DNA of 64,000 nt from Eurosta solidaginis (taxonomy: Eukaryota > Arthropoda > Insecta > Diptera > Tephritidae): assembly GCF_040869045.1 (NCBI RefSeq), contig NC_090323.1:38744066-38808065 (forward strand), written 5' to 3'. The notes under the pieces are model-generated. The model was not told the origin of the DNA. It saw nothing but the letters and a program-made list of their open reading frames with translations, and made no database searches. A program made the position numbers and the translations under genes. Of the stretch, positions 20,779 through 34,339 are shown piece after piece; the stretch's first letter is position 1, and each line of letters opens with the position of its first letter.

Positions 20779-23370
20779 AGGTTTTCTTTTTATCTTTCAT
20801 TTCTTTTTTACTTAACTTCCGCCTACTAATTAAGTTTTGATTGCGCAATAATAAGATTTGTATTATTATTATTTAATTGATAGATCTGTAATTTTTGTAA
20901 TGTTTGGCCTGTTTTTGCACATTTGGCAACACAATCAGTCCAGCTTTTAATTTTCCCAACCACATTTTCGTATTTTACCAAATTTGTGCACTTTTGGCGC
21001 CAAGCTGTCACATATCTAGTGAGGGATGAATGTGTGATAAGTTATTTTGCTTTGCCGTCAAAAAATATGTCTTAACAGACGCCCAAACCAAAGAAAGTGT
21101 TTGCTATTTTCATGAAGTGGGCACTTAGGCGCCCGATGGAAACGCTTCCCGGCGGCCTATTACAGATATGGCAAATAGTTTTTTTTTTTAGAGAAAAGTG
21201 CAAAATGTGCACAACTGTTTTGGGGAAATGAATCTCAGGAATGTTAACCAATTTAACACGCTCTGTGCCAAGACAAACTCCTTAAAGTGAAAAAAAATTT
21301 ATGAATTCCTTGGTGAGCTGTTAATGAACGCTTTCGCAGTAGGCAATGTTAAACTGGACAATTGAACTAAATACATAAGTGAGATGTCTCCTAGACAAAA
21401 AAGAGTTAAAACTCATTTGCGATAAATAAGTAATTTTATTTTATTTAGTTGCTCTTCTTGTTTTGTGTATTGCGTGTATTGCGCGTACGTTTGACAGTTA
21501 ATTAAAAGTTGGCATGGTGCGACCGGTAATGGGGCTGCGCGACTGAGGGCGCGCATAGTTTTCTGTTCACTGCAGCGACAACGCGCTGCGGCGCGCGGCT
21601 GGATAATCCAACTTGCCCAAATTTGTATGGACGCCAGCTAAGTTGAAAGCCTTTCTTTAATGATATCTTGTCTTTTAATAACTTATTTTTTATTGTATTT
21701 TTTTTTTGTATCTATTACATAAACATTTGACTACCAAATGATAAATGATCAAAATGCATCGAGCAAATGATATTATTTCGACTTGCGCACAAAATCAGTG
21801 ACAAATCCCAGTAATGCAGTGATGCGCAGCAGCGCGCTATTATTCGAGCGCTATAAATGTCATAGGCTCGCGCGCTATTATTCAATGTAACTTTGATGAG
21901 CGCTGTGGTTGTACAAATGCGCGCATCTATTCACGTAATCGTAAATGCATTACATGCGCTAATATTGTTACTACATTTTGTTAACGTTATAAGGCGTGCA
22001 CGCGCATCGCATTGCATGTGCGCAACTGAACGTCTAAGTAACTAGCTTACTGGCTGACTATTTTAGTGCGGTTGACGGCATAAAACGAATAATGTTTTGT
22101 TAAATCCAAACCTACAATAAGTTTAGAGCTTAGTCAATTTTTGAGACGCCTATAGCCAAAACTTAATAGGCTGCCGAAAAAAAAACGACACGGACTCAGC
22201 TAGCCCGCAACATGCGCGCCTACAGCTAAGAGTGCACGCGCAATTAAAAAAAAACACAAGCGTCAATATAAACTTTTACTTGTATACTCACGTATACGTA
22301 AATGTACATATGCGAGTATATGCAGTCACCCCTTACTTACTGCTAACCCCAGTGGCAATGCAAAAAAAAAAAATATATTTAGTGACGGTAGCAGCACACA
22401 ACAGATATAGGAGTCGACATCATGTTCCGTCGCGCTGTCATCTCGCGTCGTCATCGCATCACATTCCGACAGACAGCACAACCAAGCAAGCAGGATAGCT
22501 TACATTGAGTTATGCTATGTACGAGTATGTCCGCTTTTGGGCTCTAATTTCAGCCATTACCATAAACGGCAACTTGACCACTTTGGAAATGCCTTATCGG
22601 TTGCAAAAATAAAAACAAAACAAAGGCAATATCCAGAACACAAAACAATGAATGCAACTTTGACTTAGTACCATTTGCTGTCTCATGCCAAGTATATTGT
22701 TAGCATCGAACAGTTCATTACGTAGCGCATTCATACATAATTTCGCATAAATGCTTCTAGAGCAGTGATGCACTCGAAAGCTTTTGTGGTAGGTACGCGG
22801 CTTTGACGCAGGAGCCATGAGTGAGAGGTTAAAAGCAAAGCTCGGAATAAATTGGCTCCTAAAATGCCAGCAATTTGTATAGCGCTCTACGTGTTAATAC
22901 AGGGCCAAATATCGGTTCGGACCACTACTTTCTCGCAGTCAAGATACGTAAACGTGGCTAAAGGGCACTCAATAGCACGAGTAAATGATTTCTCCCCTCG
23001 CTCCTAGCATATGCGCTCTTCGCAGTTCTCTATCTAACGATTTAATCAGGCAGTAGATGCATATTACTTAATCACTACTTACTGTCTCTACGGACATTAC
23101 AGAACATAGACATTAAAGACGTTGTAGAGTGACAGCTAGCCCAGAAAGCTAATACTGCGAAGAGGAAAACGGCTCAGCCTCGAAAAATAAGGACGTTGCA
23201 TACAGCGCCACGCTGCGTGAGAGGGAGATGTTGCGTGTTGGAAAGAAATTAATTTCGAAGTCTATGCCTGAGAGAAGCTTCAAACGTTTGAGAAAGCGTA
23301 CTAAAGCTAAAGCGAACACTTCTGCATCTGTAACGACGCAAAATACTTCCCACCACCCGATAGGACGAAA
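20779..23370. other. Unique sequence with GCGC-rich islands, no gene seen
   Basis: AT-rich DNA with clusters of GCGC/GCGCGC words around 21530-22000. The open frames are short and look like chance. I found no transposon and no RNA gene. A promoter or enhancer role is possible but not shown by the sequence. Confidence 0.4.
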
Positions 23371-24230
23371 ATAACCGACTAGCTACCGAGCTGTTCAAAC
23401 CCGAAGAGGAAGATTTGATACAAGCCATGGTGAACACAAAATCCGCCACAACTATCTCATAATCAGGCTGCTTAGTAGCGCATACAAGTTTCTAACTTGC
23501 CTATTGCGAGAAAGCTTAAAATCCAACATCGACGAACTGACTAGGCCTTGTCCGTGTGGCTTCAGGCCTCCTAAATATACTACATTTGCCTGGAAAATAT
23601 CCATGATAGAAAGTCATCTCTTGTGTACAGCGCGTAAGCGAGTAGCCTACACCATCAGCTTCGCCCGCATTGAGAAAGACCTTTGCGAAACATTCGAAAC
23701 CTAACGAAGATTCTGAAAAGTATAACTCTCCATCATGCAAAACTACAAAGGTACAACCATAGTTAGAATATCGTTGGGTTTAAAATAGGCGCAGAATAGT
23801 CTATCGTCTCTGGCGTGAACAAAATAATTCGGGAATAAGGAGAGCACAAAGTATTTGCTGAAATCAGGGGAAAAATGTCTGCATTCGCTTCGTTTGCCAC
23901 GTGATTGCTGACAGATATTAAAGGACTTCTTCTATTTGGGAACCAGGAAAAGTACTGTTTTACTTTGGACTAAGCGAACAAATGAACAAAAAATACTCTA
24001 CAACTTTCAGATGTCCACATGTATGGTTCGGAATCATGGATGGTCACGAAAGAAGTTGGCATGTCCCTTGAAGAATAAAAGACCAAATGCTTTGCTGGCT
24101 ATGGTTTCCATGAGAATAGCTGAAGACTCTCTGACACAAAAGGTTTTCCTAAAGGCACCGGAATCGCTATCGAATTCAGATGCTTGAGGCCTCTAATGAA
24201 TGAGAGAAACAGGTAGATGAAGAGTTTATC
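23371..24230 (+). pseudogene. Old RTE-like LINE reverse transcriptase relic
   Basis: Around 23460-23620 the translation resembles the early reverse transcriptase of the better preserved relic at 37835-39230: 'LLSSAYKFL', then 'LKSNIDEL', then 'CGFRPPK' (compare LLNIAYKVL, LKPTVNQL and DFRPGK). Frames shift and stops are frequent, and the catalytic region is not readable. The downstream part to 24230 may be the decayed 3' half. Confidence 0.5.
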
Positions 24231-24521
24231 TAGCTTGACGCTCCCTTACTTACTGCATGGCTGGTGGGTTGCCCCAGCGGTGCATCACTGCAATAAAACA
24301 CGTAGCAGTGGCAGCTCACAACCGTCATGCGCAGCATATAAGTTGAGTAGTTAAGTTATTGTCAGTGCTGGTAATAATAGTCATTGTCGGTTCATGACTT
24401 TTGTATTTAATCCTTCAATTTGGCTTTAGATCAATTCTAGTACGGTCATTATTATGTATTATCGTTAAGTTAGCAGAAATAAATTATCTTTCTATTTCAA
24501 TTGGCAATGCTTATGATGCTC
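24231..24521. other. AT-rich spacer
   Basis: Nothing recognised. Confidence 0.4.
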
Positions 24522-24673
24522 ACAGTGAAAACTCATCTGCCATGCGGATGCCGTTCGGAGTGGGCATAAAACATGTAGGTCCCGTCCGGCCAATTTGTAG
24601 GGAAAATCAAGAGGAGCACGACGCAAATTGGAAGAGAAGCTCAGCCTCTTCGGAGGTTATCGCTCGTTACATT
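24522..24673 (+). mobile_element. tRNA-derived SINE, copy 6, 3' half only
   Basis: This starts at 'cagtgaaaactcatctgcc' and keeps the 'gtaggtcccgtccggccaat' block. The tail is replaced by Helentron C sequence at about 24675. The two truncated elements form a chimaeric junction. Confidence 0.8.
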
Positions 24674-26027
24674 CTACATATCGGACTATAACCACGCCCA
24701 CTTTTTCGATATCGAAAATTTGGAAAAACCGAAAAAGTGCGATAATTCATTACCAAAGACGGATAAAGCTATGAAACTTGGTAGGTGGGTTGACCTTATC
24801 ACGCAGAACAGAAAAGTAGTAAAATTTTGGACAATGAGCGTGGCACCGCCCTCTTTTAAAAGAAGGTAATTTAAAAGTTTTGCAAGCTGTAATTTGGCAG
24901 CTGTTGAAGATATCATGATGAAATTTGGCACGAACGTTACTCCTATTTCTGTATGTGCGCTAAATAAAAATTAGAAAAATCGGATGAATAACACGCCCAC
25001 TTAAAAAAAAACATTTCTTTAAGTAAAATTTTAACAAAAAATTTAATATCTTTACAGAATTTAAGTAAATTATGTCAACATTCAACTCCAGTAATGATAT
25101 GGGGCAACAAAATACATAAATAACAGAAATTTGCAAAAAGGGCGTAGCTCCGCCCTTTTTCATTTAATTTGTCTGGAATACTTTTAATGCCATAAGTCGA
25201 ACAAAAATTTACCAATCCCTGTGAACTTTGGTAGGGGCATAGATTCTATGACGATAACTGTTTTCTGTGAAAATGGGCGCAATCGGTTGAAGCCACGCCC
25301 AGTTTTTATACACAGTCGACGGTCTGTCCTTTCGCTCGGCCGTTAGCAAGATAACTTGAGCAAAAATCGATATATCGCTACTAAACTTAGTTCACGTACT
25401 TATCTGAACTCACTTTATCTTGGTAAAAAAATTGGTAGAAATCCGAGTATGACAACGCCCACTTTTTCGATATCGAAAATGACGAAAAATGAAAAAATTG
25501 TCATAATTCTATACCAAATATGAAAAAAGGGATGAAAGATGGTAATTGGATTGGTTTATTGACACAAAATATAACTTTAGAAAAAACTTTGTAAAATGTG
25601 TGTAACACCTACCATAGTAAGTAGAAGAAAATGAAAAATTTCTGCAGGGCGCAATCAAAAGCCCTTGGAATCTTGGCAGGAATACTGTTCGTGGTATTAC
25701 ATATATAAATAAATTAGCGGTACCCGACAGATGATGTTCTGGGTCACCCTGGTGCGCATTTTGGTAGACATCTCGAAAACGTCTTCACATATATAACTAA
25801 GGGCCACTCCCTTTTAAATAATCATTAACACCTTTCATTTGATACCCATATCGTACAAATGCATTCTAGAGTCACCCCTGGTCCACCTTTATGGCGATAT
25901 CTCGAGATGGCGCCCACCTATAGAGCTATGGCCCACTCCCTTTTAAAATACCCTTTAATGACTTCCATTTGATACCCATGTCATACAAACATATTCCAGG
26001 GTTACCCTAGGTTCATTTTCCTACATT
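24674..26027 (+). mobile_element. Helentron / DINE-1-like element, copy C, both ends missing
   Basis: Homology begins at the point equivalent to about 866 in copy A and stops at 'ttcattttcctacat', before the 3' hairpin. It has about two ~130 bp units. No functional terminus remains. Confidence 0.85.
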
Positions 26028-26570
26028 GATTTAAATCGCAGTTTAATGCGCCCTCTATGTAGTAGTAGATAGCATCACGTACTTCTTGATTCATATAGCC
26101 TCATTATGTAACAAGTTTCGGCGAAATCCAGTGCTACGTAATCGCCAATCACAAGCTTATTGCTTCATAGTATCACAGCTTCATTCGGCGAGAGCTGTGA
26201 TTGTGACTGTGTATATTAGTAAGGCTGAATGCGAGCGAGACGAAGACGCTGCAAGAGCGAACTTTTTGAAGCTGTCGCTACGATTTACTTTGATCGCTAT
26301 AATATAGATTCGAAGATATTTTAAGAATTTTTATTTAAAGTCTACCAGACACAAAAAATCACCAAACTACTTGGCTATTTGCTGAACAGCACTTGCGAAA
26401 CCAAAAGTATCACGTCGAGAGCCATTGACTAGGTTTCAGCGTCTTGGGTGTATGCGCTTTTGGTGTAGGTAGGTAGGCACGTCATAGTAATGAAATGTGC
26501 AGGACTTCCAAAGCAAACTTCCCATCTGTAATAAATTTTAAATCAAGCGATGGGGCAGCATTTTTCAAGA
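26028..26570. other. No gene recognised
   Basis: Unique sequence with short chance frames. Confidence 0.4.
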
Positions 26571-26800
26571 TTACTCTTACGTAGCATCGGTAAGAAAATT
26601 GGAGCCTCGAAAAACAACCGGTACGTTGACGAGTGTCATGCTGCTTCGGAAAGAGAAGACGATCCTTAACAGACTATATTGCGATCATACGCCAAGGGTA
26701 GGAAAGTGGGAGATATGCCTTAGAGGTTAAGAAAAACTAAACCAGAAGTTGAAAGGCAGGAATGTGAGAAGTATGAGCTGATGGCAGTTAAAAATTGCAA
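26571..26800 (+). pseudogene. RTE-like LINE fragment (endonuclease-RT linker)
   Basis: At about 26605-26660 the plus strand reads 'RKNNRYVDECHAASERE', matching the KN-WYDEEC-A---K signature between endonuclease and reverse transcriptase in RTE-like elements. A sister fragment lies at about 34720. Flanking homology is too decayed to read. Confidence 0.45.
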
Positions 26801-27228
26801 ATGCGAATAAAAAAGGTATCGGAAGCCGTCCCGATGCCCCTAAAATACTTTACTATCATCACAAATCGTCATATCCCCAGTAATCAGTACATTTTCCACT
26901 TTAAAAGCGATCAATCAGCAAGGTAATTAAAGACACGATACAATGCAAATCATTACTTGCAAGCGTTTCATTCGGAACACATACGCCTAGAGCGAAGGCG
27001 TAAACGTCTCAAAATTAAATATATGAAAAGCGCGGAGGCGTCATACCGCAATCTATTCATACCTAACCTTACAAAATCATTAAACTTCGACAACCTGGTT
27101 GTGAGTTCGTTTGTCGACTACTTTTGGTGTGTCCGCATGACTGTACCTAGTTCAGGAAACACTTATCTTATCGCCACCGCATCTTCGGCGCCGAGGCTTC
27201 TAAGAAATTATTTAGTTGCGTGGTATTG
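26801..27228. other. No gene recognised
   Basis: Unique sequence. The plus-strand frame at 26957-27229 has no recognisable features. Confidence 0.35.
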
Positions 27229-27490
27229 ATTCACCGGTTACATTAAACACTGATTCAACAATACACGCGTTATTGGACGACAGCACATCGGTCACCAATC
27301 TACCATCTTTTTGACATCGGCTGTCTTCGATCCACCGGTTATTGAAAATCGACTCGACAGTCATCAACGAACCATTATCGTTCACCAATATACCAGCTTT
27401 TTGACATCGGCTTTCATCGATCCACCGGTTATTGAACATCGACTCACCAGTCTTCAATGAACCATTATCGGTCACCAATCTACCTGTTAT
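27229..27490 (-). repeat. ~90 bp tandem repeat that keeps a reading frame
   Basis: Two exact-length 90 bp units and one longer, more diverged unit; 'tccaccggttattgaa' occurs at 27331 and 27421. The minus-strand frame encodes 30-residue repeats (for example 'FNNRWIDESRCQKAG' and 'FNNRWIEDSRCQKDG'). I recognise no protein family. The frame may survive only because 90 is a multiple of three. Confidence 0.6.
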
Positions 27491-28354
27491 TTGTCATCGT
27501 TTCACCACCCATTGATCTCACGGTAATTTTAATCCGCTCACCAACCACCAACAATGATCACTGATTAACGGTTTCCTTCTCTTACCTTTGGGTTCTCACG
27601 ATCGATTCACCTGGCAGCAGTGGTACATTTAAATATTTACCCGCTCAGGAATTCTGGCGGCAACTTTGGTATCACTCGACCGTTCGGCAGGAGCAAAGAC
27701 TCGGCGGTTACCGCTCAACGATTTTACTGGCAGCTTTGGCTTCATCCACAAACTAACCCCATTACCCGGCCGTCTTTTCGCTTACCTTGAACCGGCGACT
27801 TAGTCGTGTACCACTCATTTCACTATCGTCCCGCTTAGCAGAAACTCTCCGTCTCTGTATGAGTATATGCTCAATAGTAAAAGAAATTGGGCTAACTTGA
27901 TACTAGATTGCCGAGTTCCCCAGTCTTTCATGATTTCCACCTGTTGTTGTTGTCGTTCTTGCATGCCCACCTCATAGTATATAGCGAATGCTTCTTGGAA
28001 CTGTAAATACCGAACGGTTAAATGGTGAACTGGCCTCAATGGCGGATGATTTTGCTTCTGTGACAGACGTCGCAAAGCTTGATCAGAAGTGTCATTAGGA
28101 AAGGGAAGAGCTTTAAAAAACGGTCAGAGTAAGGATTCAGGATAGGCGGCGCCCTATCGTGCTGTATCCTTAATTCAAAGCTGTACGAGATACATCCAGC
28201 CGCAAAACTGAATCTTTCAGAAAACATCTAGTATGAAGGCATAAAATCGCAATCATAAGCCGATGATATAATTGATCGTAAAAGTCCCGCATTTAAGGAT
28301 TAAAATATGCAACTCTAAAAGATTTAGTCAATTTAGAAGCTGAGAGTTAATACC
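27491..28354. other. No gene recognised
   Basis: Unique sequence, slightly richer in G+C than its neighbours. No family is recognised on either strand. Confidence 0.35.
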
Positions 28355-28735
28355 GAGATCAGATGACCCCGCGGCGGGTATGATTGTCATAAGAGGCGAC
28401 TAAAATACCAAATTGATTTAAGGGGTTGTGTACCGCAACCCTTTCAAGGTGTTGGTAGCGCAAAATACAGCTTACCCAATTCTCAACCTCAGCTACCCGT
28501 GGCGAGTGCTATTGCTTTAACAGTCGAGCCTCTGGCGAGCCCAAGTTCCGCATGCTTGTTGGGGGTGGGAGGGCGGTATGACCTTGATGGTTTCAAGTGG
28601 CCATATTATATCGTTCTCGTTACCGGAACGTACCGGACCTGAATCCGGCAAAGGACCATCAACATCGATAACACTCCCCAAGGCCTTCGGGGAGTGTCCT
28701 TATCGCTACAACAACAACAACAACCGATATCAGAT
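28355..28735 (+). mobile_element. (CAA)n-tailed dispersed repeat, copy 1
   Basis: A complete copy, from 'gaccccgcggcgggtatg' through 'aaggggttgtgt.gcgcaacc' and the hairpin-forming 'ctccccaaggccttcgggga' to a (CAA)n tail. It encodes no protein. The simple tail and dispersed copies suggest a SINE or the 3' end of a LINE. I see no convincing A and B boxes, so its origin stays open. Confidence 0.65.
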
Positions 28736-31700
28736 AATGTATTTATCAAAATGTACGACCGCAGAAAGCATCCCTATCGAGGTCCGACTCATGTGTGACA
28801 AGTAGGGCAGTGGAGATCGGTAATAGATCCATTTCCTTACCCTCTTCCTCGCATAAACAACCTACTTAAATATTTTCCATAATAACCAACAAACAAATAC
28901 ACCACTTGTGAGCATCCTCAACAACATGGTATCAAGGAAAACATAAGCTCTTTGAGTGTCTTCTAATTAGCTGCCAAACTGCCGCCATTCATACGAGTAT
29001 ACTCGCACAAAAATTTAACCAACAGTTACATGATTTCTTGGCATGTTTAGACACTTAATTGACGTTAAGCTTGGTTTGAGTTATTTGGATACCTTGTCGG
29101 ATTTATGAATGCATCTTAGACGATAACGAGAGAGAGTTGCAGGAACCACATGTAATGCTAATGAAGAACAAACAGGATATAATCAACTAAGTCTATTTCA
29201 AGTTGCAATTACAGTAAATTGACCATCAGAAGCAATGAGAATAAGCGCGGTTTCCAGACCGATGGATTTGTTGAAATCCAGCACCAAAGATATATTAAGT
29301 AAATGCTACAAGCTTGTGAGAGGTAGCTAGCGCATGAAACTGCATATGCCGCATAGACAGTCAGCTAAAGCCAATTGAAGTCAGCGCAAATGCAATTAGC
29401 TTAGCTTAATTAAAAAAAATACCGCTAACGTATATGGAAAGCCTAAATTAGTCAAATCATATGTGGCTTACAATACGGGGTGTATTAAGCGGGCGGCAAT
29501 ACTCTTTCGTTACGTGACATAATTCCACGCAAATATGACATTACAAAAAAAATCCCCGCAAAGCCGCGCGCACTAATTAAGTGCATTTTCTTCGCGTTGC
29601 TCGCAGTGTCAGCACAAAAGCAAAATTCTACTTTACACAGTGCAACATTGTCTGCTGGTGGCTTACGCTCATTGTGGTAAATGTGAAAGAATCACGTTTA
29701 ATTCAAAATGACAGTGCAATGCGCATGATGCATGCATAAGTAGCTGAGTGCTGTAGACGTTTAGTCACGAAGCACTACTCAATGATTAGTGACATTCTTT
29801 TTCTGTGATTCATGGTCAAGCGCAACACAAAGCCTAATAGCATTTTTGAATAGGTTTTTTTTTTTGCTGATCATCATCATTACTTATGATTTGTGCGCGC
29901 GTTGTCTTGTGGAAGGAAACCCCTAAAGACGCTTTTGACGCGGTTATAATTGGCAACTTGAGTCGCGCAAGCTCGTTGAGTAGCGCAAATGCAGTAAAAT
30001 TGCAAAGGCTAAAATCGCGCGCTCATCTATTATTGCATTAGTTATTTGGTACTGCGCGAATGCGCATAAACCGAACGCCAAACGTCAAGTGAAATGATGC
30101 GATTAACGCGTTGCTGTAACGATGCGTCGCCTTAGTACCTAATAATGATATGAGCATTGTACGTTTACCTGTCAGTCTGCCAAGTAGAATATTGTTGACA
30201 GCTGTTTAGTTTAAATTCGCATAATCTAATATGTCTAACGCCTGCGCTGCCGTCTACAGCGCGCATGTACGTGCTACAAATGCTGAGCGTGCGTGCGCGG
30301 GTGTACGATTGTGGCGCTGCCAATAGGCGCTTTGCGCAGACAATTCGACTTTAGATTGACAGACATGTGGTGGTAAATTGATTGTTATTTAAATAAGAGC
30401 CGTGTAATTTTGATGTTTGCATGTTGCTTGTAATTTGTATTCTTGATTCACGGGTGCTGAAGACGTGTCTTGGCTGCGTACTTGAGAGTGGGCGTTGCGC
30501 TAAAGAATTTTAGTGGCTTTAACAAACTTGAGTTTCATGTTGTTTTGAAGCCATGCTTTTAAACGCCTGCTTCTCCCGTCAGTTGGATTTGGTGCATGAA
30601 AGCTTGTTGAGACCATCGTCCTTGTGAGCAGTGAATTCGCAATGCTAGTCAAATATCACTTTCAATGTTTTTTCTCTCCTTCTTCGTCTTTTAGCCGTGC
30701 TTTACCCCATCAAATAGGTGCGATCACTCACAGATGTGTCCTGGATATCCTCTAGCGAAAGTTCAAGAAAATTTGTACTTTCAACAGGGTTATACCAAAG
30801 ACACAAGGGTGGTTCCACTTTGTAATTGAAAAGATGATTGATGGTGGAGACACATTACATGCTGGAAATACATTGAGTCTGTCGGGGTTGATTCTGGATA
30901 AGGAAGAGCTATTAGAGTAGTAGCTTGCCAGATTGACGCACGTCTCCTTGGGAATTTTGCTTTCCTACACTGCCATTTGCGGCTATTTGATATTGAGAGC
31001 GGTGTTCGCCGGATATTTATCTACAGCGGACTTTGAAGACCCTACGTGGATGAATCTGAGTTCCCTTTTTTTGCTCTTTTGGATCAAACGGCTGAATTTT
31101 TGTGTGCCGAATTTCTTCATAGTGCTTGCGGAGATGACTCTTTATACCCATGAGGCGGGAATTCTTCAAACAAATGTCGGTTAGGATACCCAGCTTCAAC
31201 GTTCAAAGTGCGTGGAGTACACTATGATTCATGAAACTATTGTTAGCATACTTTTTGTATATTATTTGAGTGTGGAGCCAGTTTGATACATCAATACGTT
31301 AACCCCCAGTTTCAAACCCTCCAGGCAGGTCTGCAGTTTACCGCGGAAAATGCGTACGTATTTCAGATGTACACAACTCATATCTTTGGCAGTATTGGGA
31401 ACAACAAAAGAACGAACTCTCCAAAGAATATCGACACCCTGCGGTGCTACCACCGAATCTGTCTACCTCGGCAACGATTATTTGATCCCTTGCAATCTCG
31501 AGTAAACTCACGCTTGTTTGCCTCTTCTCTAAAAGGTGCTTGGTGTTAAGAGTGCCAAACAGTGCGTTGATAGACGTTTAACTCGTAAATCACCCACCGA
31601 GTTGCATGCGGCAAAATTCCTTGTTTCTTGACTTGGCTATCGCGTCCGTCACCTTGTTCCATTCGGAAATGTTGTACCAATTTTATTGTCGTGATAACCT

Positions 31701-32589
31701 CCACCTATCGTATGTATGCTCTATGAACTCAAATCAGTCATCTTTTTTTGCATTGTTTTATTTTGAAGCGGGTCGCAACGATCTCAGTCTACCATGCCAT
31801 GTAGCCTTAAATCTAGCTTCACAGCTGCACTACTGTGAAAAGTCCCATATAATACGCTCCTAAAGTGGTCTTGCCTTTGTTTATAAGGGCATGAACCCGT
31901 TGAGTAGCGGCACTTTCTAGTGATGCGCTCAAATATGGATATGGACGTATTCGCTTAGACACTTGCTCCAAGACAGGCATCTCCTTACGCTGCTAACTTC
32001 GATGAAATCATAAATTTGAAAAGTTGAAGCGGATCAGTGTAGTTTTATCCCTTTCTTCTGTTGTTAAGAGCTAAATGCGTATTGCATGCACCGCCACATG
32101 GGCTACCCAGAGTGCACGAATGTGGGTGCAAGGCTCAGTTATGACCAAAGTCGCTCATATGTTCCTATTTACCCATAACCCCATCTTTACAAGTCTCCCT
32201 TGTCTTGCGTTTTAAGAGATAGTGAAGTCTGCAAGGACATGTCGCTAACATTGTAATAGCTAAAAAACACTTCCTTAGGGTTCCAATCTTATGCCGGATA
32301 GAAATGAGGTATGTTCCGTTTTTTTGACTTCTCGAGCCCTACCTGTTCCCCAAAGGATGTTTGGAGTTTACAATCCTACCGGACGTGAAGACATTGCCTG
32401 GCTGGACTATGCAATGCCAAGGAATCAAAATGTATCGTTCCAAAAGGAATGCATATTGATTGCCTTTCTTCGATGTTCCTAGCACATATTGCTGGATAGA
32501 AATGCAACTTTTCGTAAAAATGGGCTGATATCTACATGTTTTATTTTGACTACGGGCGGCATCTGCTGAAGTGGTTTTGTTACAAATAT
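28736..32589. other. Large unique block, no gene seen
   Basis: Nearly 4 kb with no recognisable transposon. GCGC-rich islands lie at about 29560-29600 and 29900-30330. All open frames are under about 90 codons and show no family features. Non-coding, intronic or regulatory DNA is the plain reading. Confidence 0.4.
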
Positions 32590-32840
32590 GAATGTACCAT
32601 ACACGTATTTAGCAGGCGATGCTCTGGCGACCTCAAGTTCTTCATGGAACCAGAGGTGGGCAGCGGGATGACCTAGAAGGTTTAATGTGGTCATATAAAT
32701 CGTTTCCGAGATGGTCGGGCTAGTACCTTAATGGTGCTTGTTACCGCAACCTATCGCATCTATGTCCCGTAAAGGACCATCAACATCGATAATACTCTCC
32801 AAAACCTCCGAGGGGCGTCTTTATCGTTAATACAATAATC
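32590..32840 (+). mobile_element. (CAA)n-tailed dispersed repeat, copy 2, 5' part missing
   Basis: The match starts at 'gctctggcgacctcaag' and ends near 'tctttatcgttaatacaa', with a decayed tail. Confidence 0.6.
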
Positions 32841-34070
32841 TTGTTTTGGACACAGTTGTCCCGTTACTTCAATCGAGGAGCTTGCAAGGATACTATCCGT
32901 TTACCACTGCGACCGCTATGAAATGGCCGAGTCTGAAAGAAGCTAATTTAGCTTCGCTGAAACGAATTTCGTATACGAAGATCTTGCACATCTGAGATTT
33001 TATTGCTCTCCTTTCTTGGTGGATGTTAGCCACTTTGTGCAAACTCCAATGCATATGCGATATTTCAAAAACGCTTCTTATGTCATCAATGCCAAAGCAT
33101 TATCTTAAATTTTTTACTTAAAACGAAACTGTCTGGTTACCTATGAAGGCATGTATATGTGCATAACTTTCATAGGTAATATCTTTAAGGATAATGGAAC
33201 AAAATATGCTTACCCTCTTGGGTATTATCTGGCTAGACGATGTTTATTAAGCGAAGTGAGCTATTCCATTCTAAACTTAGATCTTCTAGCTGGCCAAGTC
33301 GATCAGCTAATCGCCATGGATAACGAATTTGGTAAAAATATGTTTGCTGTTACGATTCTCAGCATAGGGTAGCTTATTTAGGAATACAACAATGTCAATA
33401 TCATACATATTGGATAACCAGAGATTTATTTCATTACTACTTTAATCCATATCCACTTCACACATTAAGTATATGGTTGGATACATTAGGCGCATCCTAA
33501 AAAATTTTCTTTTTCGGCGACATTCAGACATGCATGACTGAAGAGTGGAAAGGTCTGTTCACCATGCGGGGAGGCTAGAAGCGACCGTCCGTCTTCGAGT
33601 AAAGGGCTTGCCTTTTAAATTTGATACTCTCTTCTTATCCCGTGTGCTTTCTCTCTTCATATCTTGTGCGCTGGGCTTGGCATCCGCCACATAAAAGCCA
33701 GTTCCAATAACGAGAGCTCACTTATATGATAATGAATTTTGCACAGATTCGCGACTGGTTGATGCGCTAGTAAATGCAAAATCCGACACCTCCGCCATAC
33801 CGGGAATTAGTTGAAAAAGGCGAAGTAAGTCACAGTGGCCCAAAAGTAAAGTCAAAAGCAAAACCGCGGTATTGCGTTAATGCTGCGAAAGAGACTCCGC
33901 CGCCAAGTATTGTCCTTCACGACTGTAAACAAGCGTTTCGCTGCGATCCGATCCGCATCACGCGAGTTTCTTGACCAACACCTCCACGTGACCTCCTCCT
34001 TTCACGATGAAATAGAAAGGTCATACTAAAACTGCCTCCTCAAGCAATCAAAATTATGATCGACTTTGCC
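32841..34070. other. No gene recognised
   Basis: Unique sequence with only short frames. Confidence 0.4.
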
Positions 34071-34074
34071 TGTG

Positions 34075-34210
34075 TCATTCCTCCTTCAGTGAGGAACTTG
34101 TGGTCACTGGAGGCTCGCCTGCTAAATAAACAGGTTTCGACACATGTAGGTGACAGAGGTTGACAATTGGGTTTGCAAAACTATAAATTGTGCTGTCAAC
34201 GCACACAACC
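34075..34210 (-). mobile_element. (CAA)n-tailed dispersed repeat, fragment
   Basis: The minus-strand fragment carries 'gtaggtgacag.ggttgacaa' and 'gctgtcaac', matching the middle of the family. Both ends are lost. Confidence 0.5.
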
Positions 34211-34339
34211 ACAAATTGATGGCGTCGTTGTCGTCGGCAGATATAACGCAAGTGTTCTGGATGTGCGCATTTTAGGAGATCCAAATATCGACTAGGAACA
34301 TTATATTATGACAGTAAAGATACACAAGAGACTTTGGTA

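Noticed and set aside
33774..33974. Pro/Lys-rich 66-codon frame as an exon
   Set aside because: There is no recognisable family, no splice sites I could support, and the length is within chance.
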